Below are positions 45,577 through 53,878 of a stretch of 64,000 nt of DNA, piece after piece. Where the stretch lies: positions 124,001-188,000 of the forward strand of contig NZ_KQ954252.1 in assembly GCF_001519065.1 (NCBI RefSeq), read 5' to 3'. Below the pieces are notes generated by a model. That model saw only the letters and a program-made list of their open reading frames with translations, was not told where the DNA came from and did no database searches. The translations under genes and the position numbers were made by a program. The first letter of the stretch is position 1, and every line of letters starts with the position of its first letter. This DNA is from Novosphingobium sp. FSW06-99 (GTDB lineage: Bacteria > Pseudomonadota > Alphaproteobacteria > Sphingomonadales > Sphingomonadaceae).

Positions 45577-46593
45577 TCAGCCCATCGGATACATGATTTC
45601 GCGGCTGACTTTGTTCACCGCCTTGATGGCCGATTCGGGCAGGACGAGATCGGCGGCGGCAAAGATCGGATCGAGCTGATCCTCGCGGCTGACGCCGACA
45701 ATGGTCGAGGCGACGAAGTCGTGTTGTTTCGACCAGGCCACCGCAAAGGTCACCGGATCGAGCCCGTGTTCGGCGGCGATCGCGGCAAAACGTTCGGCCG
45801 AAGTCACCGACTTGTCGTTGACGAACCGCCGCGCCATCGCTTCCTGGCGACCGCCCATCGACAGATAGTTCGAAAAGCGGGCACCGTCGGGGCGCGCGCC
45901 GTTGCTGTACTTGGTGGCCAGCACGCCGCCGCCGATCGGCGAATAAGGGATCAGGCTGACCCCTTCCTTGCGGCAGACTTGCGCCAGGTCATCCTCGAAC
46001 CGGCGGTTGTTGAGGCTGAAATTGTTCTGGATCGTCTGATAGCGCGCCGCACCCAGCTTGTCCGACGCGGCGATCGATTTCATCAGGCCCCACGCGGTTT
46101 CGTTGGAACAGCCGACGATGCGCACTTTGCCCGCGCGAACGAGCTCGTCGAGCACCTCCATGGTTTCCTCATAGGGCGTGTCGTGGTCGGGCCAGTGCGT
46201 CTGGTACAGATCGATATAGTCGGTACCGAGCTTGGTCAGGCTTTCTTCCAGCGCGGTGACGATGTTGCGCCGATCGAGCGCGGTCATCCCGCTGCGCTTG
46301 GGGCTCTTGAACCACACGTGGCTGGGGCCCGACACTTTGGTGGCCAGGATGATCGCGTCGCGCGGCTTGGTTTTCAGCCACTTGCCAACGATTTCCTCGG
46401 TGCGGCCAACCCATTTGGCATCGGGCGGCACGGGATAGCCCTCGGCGGTGTCATAGAAATTGATCCCCGCGTCATAGCTGCGGTCGAGGATGCGCAAGGC
46501 AGTGGCTTCGTCGGTCTGGCTGCCGAATGTCATGGTGCCCATACAGATGTCGGACACGACGATGGCGGACGTGCCAAGGCGGCGATGTTGCAT
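45577..46593 (-). CDS. Aldo/keto reductase (Tas-like)
   Basis: A 338-residue NADPH-dependent TIM-barrel oxidoreductase. It opens with RRLGTSAIVVSDICMGTMTFG and keeps the catalytic tetrad Asp48, Tyr53, Lys86 and His133 (FYDTAEGY, ATKVS, QTHWPDHDTP). The proline-lined insert after EGYPVP and overall length resemble E. coli Tas. The physiological substrate is unknown. Confidence 0.92.
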   Translation of the reverse strand: MQHRRLGTSAIVVSDICMGTMTFGSQTDEATALRILDRSYDAGINFYDTAEGYPVPPDAKWVGRTEEIVGKWLKTKPRDAIILATKVSGPSHVWFKSPKRSGMTALDRRNIVTALEESLTKLGTDYIDLYQTHWPDHDTPYEETMEVLDELVRAGKVRIVGCSNETAWGLMKSIAASDKLGAARYQTIQNNFSLNNRRFEDDLAQVCRKEGVSLIPYSPIGGGVLATKYSNGARPDGARFSNYLSMGGRQEAMARRFVNDKSVTSAERFAAIAAEHGLDPVTFAVAWSKQHDFVASTIVGVSREDQLDPIFAAADLVLPESAIKAVNKVSREIMYPMG

Positions 46594-46694
46594 CGGGGGG
46601 ATCTCCGGAACAGGAACAGGGGGTGGGTGCGCGTGACAGTTGCGACTTGAAACGCAATTGCCCCAGTTGCCCGCATCGGGTCAAGCGGAATGGG

Positions 46695-46850
46695 TCAGCG
46701 CCGCGCGCGCTGCCACAGCCGCCACAGGCAATAGCCGGCGGTGGCCGAACCAGCCATCACCAGCAGCAACACACCCGCCGCCGCCAAGCCGCTGATCACC
46801 AGCGACCGAACCAGATCGGCGATGATGGTAATCGCGGTCTTCACCGGCAT
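46695..46850 (-). CDS. Possible 51-residue membrane protein
   Basis: A short reading frame MPVKTAITIIADLVRSLVIS continuing to a stop at 46695. It encodes one strong hydrophobic helix (residues ~17-42) flanked by basic residues and ends WRLWQRARR. The design is that of a genuine small inner-membrane protein. AAAGGG lies just upstream of the ATG. It sits alone between the aldo/keto reductase and a secreted deacetylase; function unknown. Confidence 0.5.
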   Translation of the reverse strand: MPVKTAITIIADLVRSLVISGLAAAGVLLLVMAGSATAGYCLWRLWQRARR

Positions 46851-47014
46851 GGGCCCTTTGCTGGCGCTGTGGTGTGGTGTTTCCGCCAGGCGGAAGGCGG
46901 GTTTTCCCCGGCCTTTTGGCGTACCGGACCAAATTTGTCATGCAATGTCGAAAGTCCCGCGTCTATAGGGCGCCGATTGACCGTTTGTCTCCCTTTTGAT
47001 TGACAGGATTGCCG

Positions 47015-48019
47015 GTGTCGTCTCGTTTGTCTGCTTGTGCGTTGCACCGTCTGCTCGCTTCGACTGTCCGCACCGGTCTGGTGCTCGCCGGTCTGGTTCT
47101 GGCGGGGGGTGCGGCCCATGCCGCCCCGGCGTCATTGCCGGAATCGGCAAGCGTTGCGCTGACCTTCGACGATCTGCCCGGCATCGTGCTCAAGCCCGAT
47201 CAGGCCTATGTCGAGGCGACCAACAAGGCCTTGATCAAGGGGCTGAAGCATCATCACTTTCCCGCCATCGGCTTTGTCAACGAGGGCAAGCTCGACGAGA
47301 TTATCCGCGCCCGCCAGATCGCCGTTCTGCAGCGCTGGATCAAGGCCGGGTTCGACCTTGGCAACCACACCTTTTCGCATTCGTCGCCCAACAATGTCGG
47401 CGCCGCCGGCTATATTGCCGACATCGCGCGGGGTGAAAAAGTAATCCGGCCAATGATGGTCAAGGCGCATCGCAACCTGCAATGGTTTCGCCATCCCTAT
47501 CTCGAAACCGGCAGCCCCGAACCGGTCAAGGCCCAGATCAACGCCTGGCTGGCGGGCCATGGTTATCGCATCGCGCCGGTCACCATCGACGCCGACGACT
47601 GGGAATTTGCCGAACCCTATGACAATGCGGTGATGACCGGCAACACGGCCGAGGCGGCGCGCATCCGCGGGGTCTATCTGGCCTATACCGAACGTTCGAT
47701 CGGCTGGTACCGCCGCGCCTCGCACGTCCTGTTCGGGCGCGACATCGCCTATGTCATGCTGCTGCACGACACCCGGTTGAATGCCGATTGTTTCGAAGGG
47801 CTGGCCGCCATTCTGGCACGGCAGAACCTGCGCCCGATCACGATCGACCAGGCCTTGCGCGACCCCGCCTATCGCACCGCCGACAATTACAGTGGCAAGG
47901 ACGGCATCGAATGGATGGAGCGCTGGTCGGACACGCTCAAGAAAGACCTGCCGTGGAGCGACTATGAAGACGTGCCAAAGGGCATCGTGAAGGAATACGA
48001 CAAGCTCGACAGCAACTGA
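47015..48019 (+). CDS. Secreted polysaccharide deacetylase family protein
   Basis: A 334-residue NodB-fold hydrolase. A basic N-terminus and hydrophobic segment ending AAHAAP form a signal peptide. Catalytic motifs are TFDDLPG (base Asp and metal Asp), HTFSHSS (two metal His), RHPYLE and LLHDT. The spacing KALIKGLKHHHFPAIGFVNEGKL is characteristic of a branch with unclear substrates (chitin, peptidoglycan or xylan de-N/O-acetylation are known in the superfamily). The start is assigned to the GTG at 47015 with AGGA upstream; TTG codons at 47000 and 47009 are alternatives. Confidence 0.87.
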   Translation: MSSRLSACALHRLLASTVRTGLVLAGLVLAGGAAHAAPASLPESASVALTFDDLPGIVLKPDQAYVEATNKALIKGLKHHHFPAIGFVNEGKLDEIIRARQIAVLQRWIKAGFDLGNHTFSHSSPNNVGAAGYIADIARGEKVIRPMMVKAHRNLQWFRHPYLETGSPEPVKAQINAWLAGHGYRIAPVTIDADDWEFAEPYDNAVMTGNTAEAARIRGVYLAYTERSIGWYRRASHVLFGRDIAYVMLLHDTRLNADCFEGLAAILARQNLRPITIDQALRDPAYRTADNYSGKDGIEWMERWSDTLKKDLPWSDYEDVPKGIVKEYDKLDSN

Positions 48020-48067
48020 CCGACAAGGGTCTGTTCTGGCAGCGCCCGTCGCTGGCGGCTTCTGTGT

Positions 48068-48292
48068 CTAGCGGTGCAGCGTTGCAAACAGCGACGTGAT
48101 CGCCTGGATCACCGTGCTGCCGGCAATCGGCGCCAGCAACAGCAGGCCAAGATTGATCATCACGATCAATCCGACAATGCGTTCGGCGCGCTTGTCGAGC
48201 TTTGGCTTGCCCGCATCGGGCAGCGGGTTCGGCGGCGGAACCGGTGGCCATTGATCCCGCAAATCGAGAAACATCGCGAACGACCCTTTCAT
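48068..48292 (-). CDS. Small membrane protein, unrecognised
   Basis: A 74-residue protein with a Pro-rich N-terminal part (DLRDQWPPVPPPNPLPD), a charged stretch KPKLDKRAER, then a hydrophobic helix IVGLIVMINLGLLLLAPIAG and an amphipathic end. One transmembrane segment near the C-terminus. A start at 48274 (MFLDLRD) is also possible. No family recognised; coding character is good. Confidence 0.68.
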   Translation of the reverse strand: MKGSFAMFLDLRDQWPPVPPPNPLPDAGKPKLDKRAERIVGLIVMINLGLLLLAPIAGSTVIQAITSLFATLHR

Positions 48293-48494
48293 TATGGCGG
48301 AATACGTATGCAGGCCAGAGCCTGCAACGCTGTTCCAACCGCTTCAGCACCCGGATTTCGACGACCGTCTGGTGCGGCAATCGCTCCGATTCTCCCCTTT
48401 TGAAACATCAGAGTAACACACGGATTCGGTGAGTAAATAGCGTCAAACCCCGGTTTCTTGCCGATGTGCGCCGAAATGAATCGATTTTGGGGCG

Positions 48495-51020
48495 ATGAGG
48501 GTTGTGCAAAAACGGCTCCCACCGGCCACACCTTTGGTCTACGGGGCGATCGTGGCCGATTTGCCGATCCATGCCGTACTCGATGACGTGCTTGCCGCGC
48601 TGGCGGTCCATCCGTCGGCGGTGCTGATTGCGCCGCCAGGGGCCGGCAAGACCACGGCCGTGGCGCCTGCGCTGATCGGGCAGGACTGGTGCACGGGCAC
48701 GGTGATCGTGCTCAGCCCGCGCCGGGTGGCCGCGCGCGCGGCCGCCGAACGCATGGCCGACCTGATGGGCGAGGTCGCGGGCCAGACTGTCGGCTATGCC
48801 ACCCGGCTCGACAGCAAGCGCGGCCCGCACACGCGCATCGTGGTGATGACCGAGGCGATTTTTGTGGCCGCGATCATGGCCGATCCCGAATTGGCCGGAG
48901 TCAGCGCGGTGCTGTTCGACGAAGCGCACGAACGCCATCTCGATGCCGATCTCGCGCTGGCTTTGGCTGTCGAGGCGCAGGGCGTGCTGCGCCCCGATCT
49001 TCGGCTGCTGGTGATGTCGGCCACGCTCGACGGTGCGCGCTTCGCCGGGCTGCTCGAACGGGGCGGTGCGGCTGTGCCGGTGCTGGAAAGCGCGGGCCGC
49101 GCCTATCCGCTGTCCATCCGCTGGCTCGGCTGGCGCGCCGATCTGCCGGTCGAGGTGCAAGTGGCCGCTGCCATTGCGCGTGCCTGGGGCGAAACCTCCG
49201 GCGACGTGCTGGCGTTTTTGCCGGGCGTGCGCCAGATCGATCGCACTGCCGATTTGCTGGCCAGCCGCCTGCCGCAGGCACTGGTGCTGGCGCTGCACGG
49301 GCAAGTCGATCCCGCCGCGCAGCGCGCCGCGATCCGCCGCGATCCCGCCGGGCGTCGTCGCGTGGTGCTGGCCACCAGCATCGCCGAAACCTCGCTCACG
49401 CTCGATGGGGTGAGCGTGGTGGTCGATGCCGGGCTGTCGCGACAGGCCGAATTCGACAAGGCTGCCGGGGTTACCCGGCTGGTGACCACGCGCGCCAGCC
49501 AGGCGGCCGCCGCGCAGCGTGCCGGGCGCGCCGCGCGGCAGGTGCCGGGCGTGGCCTATCGCCTGTGGGAAGAAGCGGCGCATGCCGGACGTCCGGCCTT
49601 TGCCACGCCCGAGATCCTTGCCGCCGATCTGGCCCCGCTGGCGCTGACGCTGGCGCAATGGGGGGCCGGCGATGCGCGCGCACTGGCCTGGCTCGATCCC
49701 CCGCCCGAACCCGCGCTGGCGGCGGCGCGCGGCACGCTGGTGGCGCTCGGCGCGCTCGATGGCGAAGGGCGGATCACGCCCCACGGCGCGGCGATGGCGC
49801 GCCTGCCGATGGAACCGGCGCTGGCCCACATGCTGCTTTATGCCGCCGCGCGCGGGGACCGGGCGGCCACCACCGCGGCGCGGCTGGCGCTGTTGTTGCA
49901 GGAACGCGGGCTTGGTGGGCGCAGCGACGATCTGGCGCGGCGGCTCGAAGTGTGGAACGCCGATCGGTCGGGGCGTGCCGGGGCGGCGCGCGATCTGGCC
50001 GCGCGTTGGGCCCGTGCGGCGTCGCGGCTGGTGCGCGCCGGGCCGGACGACGATCTGCCGCTGGCGGTGCTGCTGGCCGAGGCGTTTCCCGACCGGATTG
50101 CGCGCGCGCGCGGTGCCAGCGGCGAGGAATGGCTGGCTTCGGGCGGGCGCGGCTATCGCCTCGATCCGGCATCGCCCTTCATTACTGCGCGGTGGCTGGT
50201 GATCGGCGATGCGCAAGGCGAGGCCAAAGGTGCGCGAATCACCGCCGCACTGGCACTCGATGAAGCCGATATCGACCGCCATCTGGCGCATCGCCTGATC
50301 GCACGCACGACGCTCGACTGGAACGCCGAAGAGGCGCGGGTGGAGGCGCGCAGTGAACGGCGGCTGGGCGCGATCGTGCTGGCGCGGGTGCCCGATCCGG
50401 CGCCGGATGGCGCAGCGCTGGTGGCGCGGCTGATCGCGGTGCTGCGGGATGGGGGCCTCGCCCTGTTGCCACTGGGCCAGGCCAGCCGCGCGCTGATCGA
50501 ACGCGCGCGCCATGCCGGGCTGGCTACGCTGTCCCCGGCGGCGCTGCTGGCCGAGGCCGAGACATGGCTGGCGCCGTTGCTGACCGGGCGGCGCGATTTC
50601 GCGGTGGCGCCCGGGCGCCTGCACGAAGCGTTGCTGGCGCGGCTCGACTGGGCGCAGCGGCAGGACCTTGACCGGCTGGCCCCGGCCGAATTTCGCGATC
50701 CCACCGGTGCGGGCCATGCCATCGATTACGATCATCCCGGCGGGCCAAGCGTCGAATTGCGGGTCCAGGCACTGTTCGGGCTCGATCGTCATCCCACCGT
50801 GGGCCAGCCGCCACAACCGCTGCTGCTGTCGCTCACCTCGCCGGGCGGGCGCCCGATCCAGACAACCGCCGATCTGCCCGGATTCTGGCGTGGATCGTGG
50901 CGCGACGTGGTCAAGGAGATGAAGGGCCGCTATCCCAGACACCGCTGGCCCGACGCGCCGTGGGCCGAGGTGCCGAGCCTGAAGACCAAGAACGCCTTTC
51001 AGGCACAAAAACGGACTTGA
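48495..51020 (+). CDS. hrpB: ATP-dependent helicase HrpB
   Basis: An 841-residue DExH-box helicase of unclear physiological role. Motif I APPGAGKTT, motif Ia LSPRRVAARAAAERMA, motif II DEAHERH, motif III MSATLDG, motif V ATSIAETSLTLDGV and motif VI QRAGRAARQVPG are all present. The C-terminal HrpB-specific domain ends FWRGSWRDVVKEMKGRYPRHRWPDAP-like sequence (50881-50960). Length equals the family norm. The start at 48495 is tentative, since the conserved part begins near residue 20 (a GTG at 48552 is possible). Confidence 0.95.
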   Translation: MRVVQKRLPPATPLVYGAIVADLPIHAVLDDVLAALAVHPSAVLIAPPGAGKTTAVAPALIGQDWCTGTVIVLSPRRVAARAAAERMADLMGEVAGQTVGYATRLDSKRGPHTRIVVMTEAIFVAAIMADPELAGVSAVLFDEAHERHLDADLALALAVEAQGVLRPDLRLLVMSATLDGARFAGLLERGGAAVPVLESAGRAYPLSIRWLGWRADLPVEVQVAAAIARAWGETSGDVLAFLPGVRQIDRTADLLASRLPQALVLALHGQVDPAAQRAAIRRDPAGRRRVVLATSIAETSLTLDGVSVVVDAGLSRQAEFDKAAGVTRLVTTRASQAAAAQRAGRAARQVPGVAYRLWEEAAHAGRPAFATPEILAADLAPLALTLAQWGAGDARALAWLDPPPEPALAAARGTLVALGALDGEGRITPHGAAMARLPMEPALAHMLLYAAARGDRAATTAARLALLLQERGLGGRSDDLARRLEVWNADRSGRAGAARDLAARWARAASRLVRAGPDDDLPLAVLLAEAFPDRIARARGASGEEWLASGGRGYRLDPASPFITARWLVIGDAQGEAKGARITAALALDEADIDRHLAHRLIARTTLDWNAEEARVEARSERRLGAIVLARVPDPAPDGAALVARLIAVLRDGGLALLPLGQASRALIERARHAGLATLSPAALLAEAETWLAPLLTGRRDFAVAPGRLHEALLARLDWAQRQDLDRLAPAEFRDPTGAGHAIDYDHPGGPSVELRVQALFGLDRHPTVGQPPQPLLLSLTSPGGRPIQTTADLPGFWRGSWRDVVKEMKGRYPRHRWPDAPWAEVPSLKTKNAFQAQKRT

Positions 51021-51053
51021 TTTGTCGAACGATTCGGTTGCAAGCGCGTGGCC

Positions 51054-51332
51054 ATGACCGCACGCATCTATCAGCGCCCGAAGAACGCCATGCAGTCCGG
51101 CAAGGCCCGGAATCATGACTGGCTGCTCGAATTCGCCCCGGCCGAGGCCAAGCGTCCCGACCCGCTGACCGGATGGGCCGGTTCGGGCGACATGCGGCAA
51201 CAGGTCATCCTGAAATTCGCCAGCGAGGCAGAGGCCCGCGCCTATGCCGATCGCCATGGCATTGCGGCGCATGTCACCCCGACCCCGGCACGCCGTCTGA
51301 AACTGCAAAGCTACGCGGATAACTTCCGCTAA
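51054..51332 (+). CDS. ETC complex I subunit, NDUFS4-like
   Basis: A 92-residue homologue of the 18-kDa accessory subunit of mitochondrial complex I, found in alphaproteobacteria. Recognisable features are ARIYQRPKNAMQSGKA at the start, WLLEF, DPLTGWAGSGDMRQQV and the end LKLQSYADNFR. It stabilises the matrix/cytoplasmic arm of NADH:ubiquinone oxidoreductase. It is not linked to a nuo operon here. The ATG at 51054 is preferred to the GTG at 51048. Confidence 0.93.
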   Translation: MTARIYQRPKNAMQSGKARNHDWLLEFAPAEAKRPDPLTGWAGSGDMRQQVILKFASEAEARAYADRHGIAAHVTPTPARRLKLQSYADNFR

Positions 51333-51438
51333 GAGTTTGGTTCGAAAGTGCCGCCCGCCACCCTGCGCCGGGGGTTGCAGGCTGGTGCATGGCACAAAAT
51401 CGCCGAACGGCGACTTTCGAAACGGGCGCTAAGCTTGC

Positions 51439-51466
51439 TTGCATTTTTGTTGCGGCGCGGTCATAG
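51439..51466 (+). promoter_or_regulatory. Possible promoter of the SRP RNA gene
   Basis: TTGCAT (51439-51444), a 16-base spacer and TCATAG (51461-51466), correctly placed for a start at about 51471. The -10 is weak. Confidence 0.35.
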
Positions 51467-51470
51467 GCCC

Positions 51471-51566
51471 CACCGGGAGTCGGGTGGACGTTTGCGTTCG
51501 CCAACCTGGTCAGGTCCGGAAGGAAGCAGCCACAACGATTTGCGGCGGGTCGCCCGGCTCCTTTTC
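51471..51566 (+). ncRNA. ffs: Signal recognition particle RNA, small bacterial type
   Basis: The apical domain contains the invariant core GGTCAGGTCCGGAAGGAAGC (about 51508-51527) with the GGAA tetraloop and the Ffh-binding asymmetric loop. Terminal pairing is GGAGTCGGG (51476-51484) with CCCGGCTCC (51553-51561), including one G-T pair. A CTTTTCCC tract follows. The RNA joins Ffh for co-translational targeting. Ends are approximate. Placement just before dnaX is common in alphaproteobacteria. Confidence 0.93.
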
Positions 51567-51634
51567 CCATCACATGTGGACGGTGCCCCGCGGGCATTCG
51601 ACTTTCCCGGGCAGAGCCGGTACGAACACGCGTG

Positions 51635-53389
51635 ATGGCCGATTCAACCGACATATTTGGCGACGCGTCCGCCGATGAACCGCTTTCCGCCGCCGCGCTT
51701 GAGGCGGCGGGGCAGAGTTCGATGTTCGGCGATGCGGCGCCTGCCGCCGCTGTCGCCCCGCCCCCGCAACCCTATCGCGTGCTGGCGCGCAAATACCGGT
51801 CGCAGACATTTGCCGAGCTGATCGGGCAGGAGGCCATGGTCCAGACACTCGCCAACGCGATCCGGCGCGGGCGGCTGGCGCATGCCTTTTTGATGACCGG
51901 CATTCGCGGGGTGGGCAAGACATCGACCGCGCGGCTGATTGCCAAGGCGCTCAATTGCATCGGCCCCGACGGGCAGGGTGGGCCGACGATCGACCCGTGC
52001 GGCCAGTGCGAACCGTGCCGCGCGATTGCCGAAGGGCGCCATATCGACGTGATCGAAATGGACGCCGCCAGCCATACCGGCGTCGACGATGTGCGCGAAA
52101 TCATCGAGGCGGTGCGCTATGCGGCGGTGTCGGCACGCTACAAGATCTATATCATCGATGAAGTTCACATGCTCAGCCGCAACGCGTTCAACGCGCTGCT
52201 CAAGACACTGGAAGAACCGCCCGCGCATGTGAAATTTCTGTTCGCCACGACCGAAGTCGACAAGTTGCCGGTAACCGTCCTGTCGCGGTGCCAGCGGTTT
52301 GACCTCAAACGGATCGAGGCGCCGGTGCTGGCGCGGCATTTCGCGATGATCTGCGACAAGGAAGCGGTCAGCGCCGATGCCGAAGCGCTGGCGCTGATCG
52401 CGGCAGCAGCCGAAGGGTCGGTGCGCGACGGATTGTCCATCCTCGATCAGGCGATCAGCCATGCCGATCTGGCCACCGGCGGGGCCGGGCAGACGCATGT
52501 CACCGCCGCGCAAGTGCGTGAAATGCTGGGTCTGGCCGATCGCGCGATGCAGCGACGGCTGTTCGGTGCGCTGCTGGCCGGCGAAGCGCCAGGCGTTATC
52601 GAGGAAGTTGCCGGGCAATATGCGCTGGGCATCGAACCGCTGGCGCTGATGCGTGCGCAGCTCGATCTGGTGCACAAAGTCACGCTGGCGCAAGTCACCG
52701 GCAGCGCCGATGCACCTGGCGCCGAAGAGCGCGCGGCGATCGATGCCTGGGCCAAGGCGCTGGGCGCGGGGCAATTGCACCGGCTGTGGCAATTGCTGCT
52801 GAAAGGCCACGATGAAGTGCGCGTGGCGCCCGATCCGCTGGCGGCGGCGCAGATGGCGTTGCTGCGCGTGATGCATGCGACCGACATGCCCGATCCGGGC
52901 GGACTGGTGCGCCGGATCGAAGGACTGTTGCGCGATGCGGCAGTGGCCGCGCCGGTTGCGCAGGCGGGGCCGGGCGGGGCGGCCCCGGTGGCCAGCCGCG
53001 CACCGGTCGATTGGGCCGGACTGGTCGATCAGGTCGAGGCGACTTCGCCGCTGGTGGCATCGACCATGCGGCTGGCGGTGCGGGTGATCCGGCTTGAGGC
53101 GGGCCTGCTCAGTTATGAACTGGCGCCGGGCATTCCTGGCGATCCGGGGGCCGATATGCGCCGCGCGCTCGAGGCGGCGACCGGCGAGCGCTGGCAAGTC
53201 GAACGCGGGGAGGGTAAGGGGGCCCCGAGTCTCGAAGAGGTACGCGCTGCGCGCGCCGCCGCCGACGAGGCTGCAATGCATGACGATCCGCTGGTCAAAG
53301 CCGTGATGGCGGCCTTTCCGCAGGCGCGAATCGTCGACGAGCCGGCCTCTGGTGAGGTCGGTGCCAAACCCTGGAGCCGACGCGCATGA
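51635..53389 (+). CDS. dnaX: DNA polymerase III subunit gamma/tau
   Basis: The clamp-loader ATPase. After a ~45-residue variable N-terminus the conserved YRVLARKYRSQTFAELIGQE begins. Walker A is GIRGVGKTS. The zinc module is Cys in LNC plus CGQCEPC. Walker B-like IIDEVHMLS, sensor 1 LFATTEVDKLPVTVLSRC and sensor 2 GSVRDGLSILDQ follow. The 584-residue length suggests a tau-like C-terminus; I did not identify a frameshift heptamer with confidence. GTG (51632) and ATG (51635) are adjacent starts. The stop overlaps ybaB (ATGA). Confidence 0.96.
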   Translation: MADSTDIFGDASADEPLSAAALEAAGQSSMFGDAAPAAAVAPPPQPYRVLARKYRSQTFAELIGQEAMVQTLANAIRRGRLAHAFLMTGIRGVGKTSTARLIAKALNCIGPDGQGGPTIDPCGQCEPCRAIAEGRHIDVIEMDAASHTGVDDVREIIEAVRYAAVSARYKIYIIDEVHMLSRNAFNALLKTLEEPPAHVKFLFATTEVDKLPVTVLSRCQRFDLKRIEAPVLARHFAMICDKEAVSADAEALALIAAAAEGSVRDGLSILDQAISHADLATGGAGQTHVTAAQVREMLGLADRAMQRRLFGALLAGEAPGVIEEVAGQYALGIEPLALMRAQLDLVHKVTLAQVTGSADAPGAEERAAIDAWAKALGAGQLHRLWQLLLKGHDEVRVAPDPLAAAQMALLRVMHATDMPDPGGLVRRIEGLLRDAAVAAPVAQAGPGGAAPVASRAPVDWAGLVDQVEATSPLVASTMRLAVRVIRLEAGLLSYELAPGIPGDPGADMRRALEAATGERWQVERGEGKGAPSLEEVRAARAAADEAAMHDDPLVKAVMAAFPQARIVDEPASGEVGAKPWSRRA

Positions 53390-53721
53390 AGTCGATGGAA
53401 GAGATGATCCAGGCCGCCCAGCGGGCCGCCGAAACGATCCAGAAGCAGATGGCCGACGCCCAAGACCGCCTCGATGCGATCGAAGTCGAAGGTCAGGCCG
53501 GTGGCGGACTGGTGCGTATTCGCGCCACCGCCAAAGGCCGGGTGATCGGCGTGGCAATCGACGACAGCCTGCTGGCGGTGTCTGAAAAGGGCATTCTGGA
53601 GGATCTGGTCGCCGCTGCGTTCAACGATGCGCGGGGCCGTGCCGACGCTGCCGCTGCCGAGGAAATGCAGAAAGTGCAGATGGCCGCAGGCATCCCGCCG
53701 GGTTTCAAACTGCCGTTCTGA
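53386..53721 (+). CDS. ybaB: YbaB/EbfC family nucleoid-associated protein
   Basis: A 111-residue dimeric DNA-binding protein. It has MEEMIQAAQRAAETIQKQMADAQ, a long N-terminal helix, the beta-strand VEGQAGGGLVRIRATAKGRV typical of the family, and a C-terminal helix ending MAAGIPPGFKLPF. It is coupled to dnaX by an ATGA overlap, a widely conserved pairing linked with recombinational repair. Confidence 0.95.
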   Translation: MKSMEEMIQAAQRAAETIQKQMADAQDRLDAIEVEGQAGGGLVRIRATAKGRVIGVAIDDSLLAVSEKGILEDLVAAAFNDARGRADAAAAEEMQKVQMAAGIPPGFKLPF

Positions 53722-53878
53722 ACCCACTGCCGCCCGCAGGTACATCTGGCCAGCGCCATGCCGTGCCTGCGATAAACGGCGCCGTGCGCGCGGCATGTCG
53801 TTGGTCGGCATCGGGTTTTGTTGACGTTCTCGTGTTAAACGCCATAGCTTGCGGGGCGGTTCGCCCCGTTTGCGCCGT

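Noticed and set aside
48408..51395. 995-codon open frame opposite hrpB
   Set aside because: Same shadow composition, no motifs; hrpB is complete on the plus strand.
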